Assembly (NCBI GenBank): GCA_002224055.1
Contig: AZLU01000190.1
Span: 1-64,000 of the forward strand
Origin: Pezizomycotina sp. ARF18
Taxonomy: Eukaryota; Ascomycota
Direction: 5' to 3'
DNA length: 64,000 nt
Within the stretch, counting starts at the first letter, position 1. Every line of letters starts with the position of its first letter. A model generated the notes under the pieces. The model had not been told where the DNA came from and searched no databases. It worked only from the letters and a program-made list of their open reading frames with translations. Position numbers and translations under genes: made by a program. Of this stretch, positions 57,965 to 64,000 are shown piece by piece.

Positions 57965-60286
57965 TTACTCGCCATGTCCAACCTCTTCATCCCTGATAGT
58001 ATTCAACGGTACATCTTCTCCTTTCTTTGGCTTGATATTGTCCAACCTCCGGGTCACAAAGTCGACAAGCCCTCTTATTCCGAGTCTCCCTGCATCTGTT
58101 TTCGGTGACTCGCTCCCGCTCGTTGCAGACCATCTGGAGAAGCCAACCCGTCTTCGATTGAGATTCGAGAGTCTGTTACGCCTGGAAGACGACACCGAGT
58201 TTCCAGCACTGGAAAGCTGGTATGTGCTGGAAGTGTTCCAAGCTGCGGTTGATAGCCCGACATCCGTACTATCCTCCTCTCGAGTGCTCGCGGATAGTGA
58301 CGTCCTCGTTTCTCCGCCCCAGAACCCGGTTTCGGAAGAACTGTTGAGGATATCGTCATAGGTTATAATCCCGAGAGGTGAAGGGAGGATGGAAGGAAGG
58401 AGTATCTGTCCAAGGCGTCGAGCCAGAATGACTGTTGTTGTTCGGGGATTCTCAAGATTACTGGTGTTGGTCGCGAGCGTCGAACTGTTAGGTTGTTGTC
58501 ATCATCGATCTCATGTCGGTATAGCTCAAGAGGGGGCTAGGATATTCTTTGACCACTACAGCGATACTAAATTTGATAAATATTCAATTAGCCTGTAGTT
58601 GAGTAATGAATGTAAAGAGTTTTTTCCAGAGCTCTCACCGAGACTTTGACATCTGAAAGAGCTTCAAAACATCAAAAACCTCATAATCTGAGGTACAAAT
58701 GGAAGAGGGGCAAGCTCTAGGTCACTAACCCGTAGCTCTTCGGTCGTATCCGCGAAGGCAAGTTTCTAATATTTATAAGGTCATAATTAGTGTTTATCAA
58801 GACCCTGTAATTAATGAAATCAAATCCAGCCACTTACTTTGACATCCAAAAATCCAATAATGTTCATTGAGGGCAAGTGCCTAATAATACTGCCCGGCTC
58901 CAAAAAGTCTCAAAATTGGCACCTTCACTACTATGTTCATTATTTCCAAGATCAAAACGGGAATCTTGGTGTATCCCCAGTCGACAATCTTTTGAATCTT
59001 TGCCTGGTTGAGCTTTTGGGTAGCATCTAGCATCCTGACTCGGCTGATTTCTTTCATAATGTTCGAAGCCACAAAATGTGCATATCAATGGCTGCTTTGG
59101 TGATTTGTATCGCTCGCGGGTCCAGTTCCCCACCACGCGCGGAAGACTTCGCATGCAGTTCAACAAATTTTAGAAGCTTCTGGTTATCGAACATTTCTCT
59201 ATCGCTGCGGCAATTGGTGAAAATAAAATGCATAAGCATCCACGCGGGGAATGTCGGTATGCAAAATATGCACACAATGAGTTTTATAAACCTGTTGAGC
59301 TCAGAATTAAAGACGAGATATCAGCACTGAAGACACTCGTATGACATCTAAGAGAAATAAAATAGTGGGTAGATATAGATAGGGCAGTTACCATATCATC
59401 CTTCCACAAATCTGAAGCCCGTACTTGACGAATAAACCTTGTGGTAGTAGCTCAACGAAGATGAAATTCAGCACTGCACTCAATAGCATTCCCTAAACGC
59501 CTGCATCGTACAATTTCGTCAAGAGGGTGTCAGCTTTACGGTTCGTGGCATCTTAATTAACGAGAATAGATAAATGATACAAATGAAATATAGCGAGGAC
59601 TTCTTTTACCAATGAAGGGCTGTTTTCCAGCAGGACCAGATTCGAACAACCTATTCAGGATTATTGGAACCGACTGCGCAATGAGAACATCTGCCATAAC
59701 GAGGCAGCCTGTAAGAGATTTTAGCAAGCACTTTGTTCGGACCTGGGGTACATTTGGAATGAACTTGCAGATAAGCTTGTTCGGGTGACGCCGGTACGGA
59801 ATAATTGCTTTGGCGTATTTTCTGCCTTTCAGTCAGCCATAATGCTGAGAAGCCGCGAGGGCTAAGGAATGCCCGGTACCTTTCCCGTTCGTTTCCGGCT
59901 GCTGCTAAAACCTCGAGGTACGTCCTGTGAAGTATTATATTAAATTGCTGGGGAAAAAATAGTGTGTAGGGAGTACCGGGGAGCGTACATGTCAAGACAA
60001 GGAAGCCAATCGTGCATCCAGTGATCGATCGCCAATACACATCAAGAAAATCAGTAGCAGAATAAAGCCAGCCGTTTGGCCCGCCGTCAATGCGCCAGGT
60101 CGTGCTGCAGGAGAACTGGTCTTCGTCAGGCCATCCCTTTCTGTGTGTCGAGAAGCGTCGATTGGAAGCGCATTTGCACAGGAAAATAGCGATAAGCTGT
60201 TTCGTCGAACAGAAACAACAGAAACAGCAACAGCCATAAGAAAGACCTGGAGCAGAAGACCCCGCGCGCAAAGATGCGGCCCTCAT
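57965..60286 (-). CDS. CNNM/Mam3-like DUF21 and CBS membrane protein
   Basis: Integral membrane protein of the CNNM (ancient conserved domain) family, linked to Mg/Mn homeostasis; yeast Mam3 is the vacuolar relative. N-terminal part (60286-59640): a basic, Cys-rich start, SAGLTAGFILLL-like helix, LEVLAAAGNERER (about 59915), then VMADVLIAQSVPIILNRLFE (about 59690), the DUF21 re-entrant helix region. DATNRKADTLLTKLYDAGV and LNFIFVELLPQGLFVKYGLQ (about 59450) match the DUF21 core. Next CIFCIPTFPAWMLMHFIF (about 59260), then the linker KLLKFVELHAKSSARGGELD (about 59190) and first CBS: RVRMLDATQKLNQAKIQKIV and WGYTKIPVLIL (about 58990). The second CBS has LFQMSKSR (about 58660) and SPLGIITYDDIL (about 58370). 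A Ser/Thr/Arg-rich tail runs to the stop at 57965. Many frame breaks; the start is approximate. Confidence 0.82.
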
Positions 60287-61969
60287 GGCCTCTATGTTGT
60301 GGAGGGACCCCAGCTTTGTTGAGCTCGGGATATAAAGATGAGTGGCGTTTGAGGCTGGATGTTTTGATCTGAAATGATACGAAAGAGGGCCGAACCACAA
60401 GTGAGAGATTCTTAAAAGTGAACACGATGCCGCTGAAGTAGAGTCGAAAAATCACCTGCTACCATAGAGAAAAGGTATGGATGTTAAGAGTCTTTGATCT
60501 TTGGGGAAGTCGACGCCGGCGGCCTAACAAATAAGGAATACTTTGCAAATTTAAAAGATATCGTTATATAGTCGAGAAACTCACTGCGAATCATGGACTG
60601 AATCGAATTCTTTCGATTGTCCAAATTGATTGTACTTGGTTTTAAAGGCAATGAAAAGCGAGCAAGAGGATACTACACTAGAGCGTATGAAAAGTATCAA
60701 TTGCTGCGAGCCACGAAAGTGATAATGGTTACGTGAAGGTAATAGGTATACTATATATATATTATTCTTGAAATTTGGTGACTCGGGTTGGTAGCTGGAG
60801 ACCAAAAAAAAAAAAAAAAACTGACACGGGATCGTATAGAGAACGTCAAAAGGGTTTCCGAAGATTAGGAAAGTTATTTAAGTATCGATGAGAGTCCTTA
60901 TTGCAAGCCTAGATAGCAAACAATAGAAGTAGAGATCATAAGCACGCTGTGTACTGTTTCCTACGCGATACACACAATATATAATACATAGGAGAAGTTA
61001 AGTTGAGAATGTCAAATTGCGGTACACGTATCGTTTTTATAGAAAGGCGTACACAGATCCATATAATACAGTCTAGATGTCTACAGAAGACAACCTTGTT
61101 ATTTCCCGGTTACAGAGAAGGAAGAAAAAGGAGAAAGGAAGTAGCTTATAATTAATAAAAAAAAATCAATGGAATGTCACTTTGGATAATATTTTTCAAT
61201 CTTTTCAGCTATGAAATAAGAATGACATATGAAACGTCTCCTTCTGGCCTGCTGTGTAACCGCTTTGCGGGTATGGGTGAACTGATCAACAATGATGTCT
61301 GTCCAGTCTTTAGATCTTTATAAAACGATAGAAAAAAGAAAAAAAAAAGAAAAGCTTTGAAAGAAGAGCTACGAGCGATATAATAAGCTCGAACACAGGT
61401 TCAGGGCAAGAAGCAATACTAGACTATTTATAAGAAAAAGAAAAATAGGAATAGAAAATAGAAGAAATAAAATATAAATGTAGCGCTTGGAAAGCTAGTA
61501 GATCCCAGAGATTGAAGCGGAAGAATATACAATAAACAAATCAAAATAGATAAGCGACAAGCCAAAAGTAAGAAAACCTTAAGAAGAAGAACAAGGAAAT
61601 ATCATAGGAAGACTTCATGGTAATACAGATAAGGAAGTAGAAGCCGTTGAGATAAACGAGAACATGAGGATCCTCAGGCGGATAAGAATAGTAAGAAAAG
61701 GAAAGTGAAAACTAATACAATTTTAGGTTCAGGAACGGTGCGAATAATGATCCTCTTTTGTAAATAAAGCTTCAAAAATAGAAACGATTTTTTGTCTTGC
61801 TACCTATCTTTCTTGTTTTCTTGTTTTAATGGAAGTTTTGTCGAATCGATGTGATAGGCCGCCGTCGACAATGTCGTACCTAAATTAATTGGGACTTGGA
61901 TGTCATTTAATATCGAAAGAATAGTAGGAAGTTGAGGGCAAGTGCAGAATCAATTGATGCTGTAGGTGC
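60287..61969. other. Intergenic region between CNNM-like and CPSF6-like genes
   Basis: 1.7 kb, AT-rich, no recognised gene; contains an A17 near 60804-60820. It carries the CNNM-like promoter and the 3' UTR of the RRM/glycine-rich gene. Confidence 0.5.
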
Positions 61970-63659
61970 CTAACCATCCTGACGCGGTCGCTTATTTCCA
62001 TGAGGATTCCATTGTTGCTCTCCGCTCTGGTTGCCCTGAAAGAAGGCCGGATTGAAATGAGGAGCCGGGAATTGAGGACCTAGATGAAAGGTTGCAGATA
62101 TTAGCTTTTAGAGCTTTGGTCCGAGAGAACGTATTCATAAAACCCATCGAAGCTACAGTTCGCGATCGGCACGGTAGTGCAGCATCTTTGCCATCGCTTT
62201 TTCGTGATTACTTACCACCACCATCATCGGATTAAACCACCACCCATCATAGGGTTGAAGCCGCCGCCATATCGCCGCCCTGGTTAGGCCACTGCCCATG
62301 TTTCCACCCATACCACCTCCCATAGGTCACCCATGTTACCGCCTCCATGCCCATACCACCACCCATATTTCCTCCCGGCATGTTGCCGCCCATGCCGCCT
62401 CCCATCGGCCCATAGGCATGTTGCCAGGGTTCATTCCGCCTTGGAGCCGCCCCTACCGCCTCTATTGCCGGACCGCCGCCTCTCATTCCACCACCATGTT
62501 CATACCTCCTCGCGCCACCTTGGAAGCCTCCACCGCCTCCACCGCCGCCGCCTTGGAATTGCATGCCGCCACCACCGGGCTCCTCCTCCTCCCATGTTGT
62601 TGTTGAACATTCCGGGCTGGTTCATCATGCCAAAACCTGTCTGGGGGCTGCCACCAGGCCTCCGCCGATGGCCCGCCTGGTCCGCGACTTCCCATGAAAC
62701 CACCGCCGCCGCCGCCACCACCCATATTGCCCCTGTTCATCATTCCGCCACCAGCGTCCACGGAATCCACCACCGCCATACCCATATTTCCGCCTCCCAT
62801 GTGTTAGGCTGGAAATTATCGGGCAGGAAAGTTAGGGCCGCCACCACCAACACCGTGGGCGGTCTCCACCGTCGCGGCGCTGAAGTCGCCTCCACGGTTG
62901 TCGTCGCCTTTGTTGCGAGCGGGAGCATCCTTCGGTAAGGTTCTGAACGGGTTGTTGAACGGCGAGGTGTACGTCACGACGTGCTTCTTACCCATAACCG
63001 GCTTGGGAGGAAAGGCTCTCAATCTTATTTTTCGTAGCCGTAGCTGCCTGGGAGTCGTGAATTCAACGAAAGCGACCCTTCAAGAATGCAAAAAGAAAAG
63101 CCAAAATCTGTCAGTCATATAGCTAAGAAAATGCAGGGAAAAGCATCCAATTTTGCAGTGATCTGGTCTTTTGTGGCGTATTTACCTTTCGATTTACCGT
63201 TGACCTTATGCTCACTAAAAGTGATATCCTTCAGTTCATCCTCACATCGGCTTGATTAACCAACCCCGAATATCATCGTCAGTGCTCCACCAATGCAGAT
63301 CCGACACATATAACGCAGTAGTCGCATTACTGTCTACAGGCCTATTGTCCGGATGCTTGCGCTTCATAGTATTACGCTGGGGGTCTCGTTAGACGAGGCG
63401 CCGCCGGCCGACTGATTGTTGGTAGCCTTCGAGTCACCATCATTGCCGGTGCTGTCGCCCATATTGTATCCTCACCGGCGCCGTTCGTGTTGGCATTCCC
63501 GGTGTTACCTTCAGCCTTGGGGCGTTCTTAGTCTCCGTATTATTTTCGTCCAGATCATCCAGGATCAATTCGTCCTCGCCATCTTCCTCTTATAGTTGGC
63601 GGAAGCTGGCTCATCAAGATTCCGTAGATATCAATATCGAAATTATCCTCGTCGGCCAT
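61970..63659 (-). CDS. RRM and glycine-rich protein (CPSF6/CFIm68-like)
   Basis: Probable pre-mRNA 3'-end processing or mRNA-binding factor. It starts MADEDNFDIDIYG at 63659, an acidic head used by this fungal family, followed by an Asn/Ser/Thr-rich stretch. RRM: ATTALYVSDLHW-like region near 63330 (HWWSTDDDIRG), KDITFSEHKVNGKSKG (about 63205), VAFVEFTTP (about 63070), then KKHVVTYTSPFNNPFRTLPK and DAPARNKGDDNRGGDF (about 62960). Then a long Gly/Met/Asn-rich region (62830-62220: repeated GGGMGGNM-type units) and a conserved C-terminus, FPAPHFNPAFFQGNQSGEQQ and NPHGNKRPRQDG, stop at 61970. The Gly-rich part is broken by several one-base indels in G/C runs, so its exact length is uncertain. Confidence 0.82.
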
Positions 63660-64000
63660 AGTAGCAGTAGGGATGGCTTTCTAGCGTGTGCACACGACTA
63701 TACGAATCAAATCAACCTCTTTTCCCTCTTTTTTTTTTTTTTTTTAAAAAAAAAAAGCTGATTCCGCGTGGTAATCAGTGGATATTTTCAACTTTCTGTA
63801 TTGAACTTTATAACATGAAAGAGCCGCAATCGGAATTGTTTCAAGTATAGACAGGCCCCCTCGACGACCGAATGTTGCTGAATGACAGGAATATGACCAC
63901 CGTCGTGGAAGAGGCTTTCCACAGTTAAAAGATACAAAAAATGTTTTCTGTTTTCGTGGCAAAGTTTTTCAAATCAGTAACCATTGGCACAAGGAAAAGG
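63660..64000. promoter_or_regulatory. Upstream region of the CPSF6-like gene
   Basis: About 340 bp 5' of the start on the minus strand. T19 followed by A11 at about 63728-63757, a perfect hairpin-forming T/A junction. No gene recognised. Confidence 0.5.

Noticed and set aside
62298-62938. His/Pro-rich plus-strand frames (up to 201 residues)
   Set aside because: Antisense of the glycine-rich region of the CPSF6-like gene.

Overview
The window is nuclear DNA from a filamentous ascomycete (Pezizomycotina). The evidence is short spliceosomal introns (GTAAGT-type donors, CTAAC-like branch sites), compact genes on both strands, and the classical mating-type neighbourhood SLA2 - MAT1-1-1 - APN2 - COX13. 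The strain carries the MAT1-1 (alpha-box) idiomorph. I cannot fix the class; an early-diverging lineage such as Pezizomycetes or Orbiliomycetes is a guess. AT-rich intergenic DNA is full of long poly(A/T) runs. Nearly every conserved gene needs a few one-base frame corrections, usually at G or C runs, so most coding calls are gene spans inferred from conserved domains rather than single open frames.

Layout. 1-3.85 kb: no recognisable gene. 3.85-18.8 kb is a dense housekeeping block: RGD1-like F-BAR/RhoGAP (-), a thioredoxin-like/UBX protein (-), SHY1/SURF1 (+), CENP-T (-), CMS1 (+), CIA30/NDUFAF1 (-) and ADE1 (-). 20.5-23.1 kb: a three-RRM RNA-binding protein (+). 24-36 kb is a sparse accessory island with small repeats. 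It holds a gene joining a caspase-fold-like domain to RPEL-like repeats, and an apparently intronless vWA/alpha-kinase gene, plus orphan exons. 37.2-38.9 kb: a sodium:solute symporter (+). 39.7-41.0 kb: an Mba1/mL45-like mitochondrial protein (-).

42.9-57.4 kb is the mating-type region: SLA2 (+), MAT1-1-1 (-), APN2 (-), COX13 (+). In MAT1-1-1 the alpha box lies near the C terminus behind a long Ala/Gln/Pro-rich extension. 58.0-60.3 kb: a CNNM/Mam3-like DUF21-CBS membrane protein (-). 62.0-63.7 kb: a CPSF6-like RRM/glycine-rich protein (-).

Functional themes: respiratory-chain assembly (SHY1, CIA30, Mba1, COX13), actin/endocytosis (RGD1, SLA2), kinetochore (CENP-T) and sexual identity (MAT1-1-1). 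The most novel material is the 24-36 kb island (caspase-like/RPEL gene, vWA-alpha-kinase, tiny terminal-inverted-repeat elements) and the unusual MAT1-1-1 architecture. No transposase, reverse transcriptase, integrase, virus-like element, rRNA, tRNA or CRISPR array was recognised.
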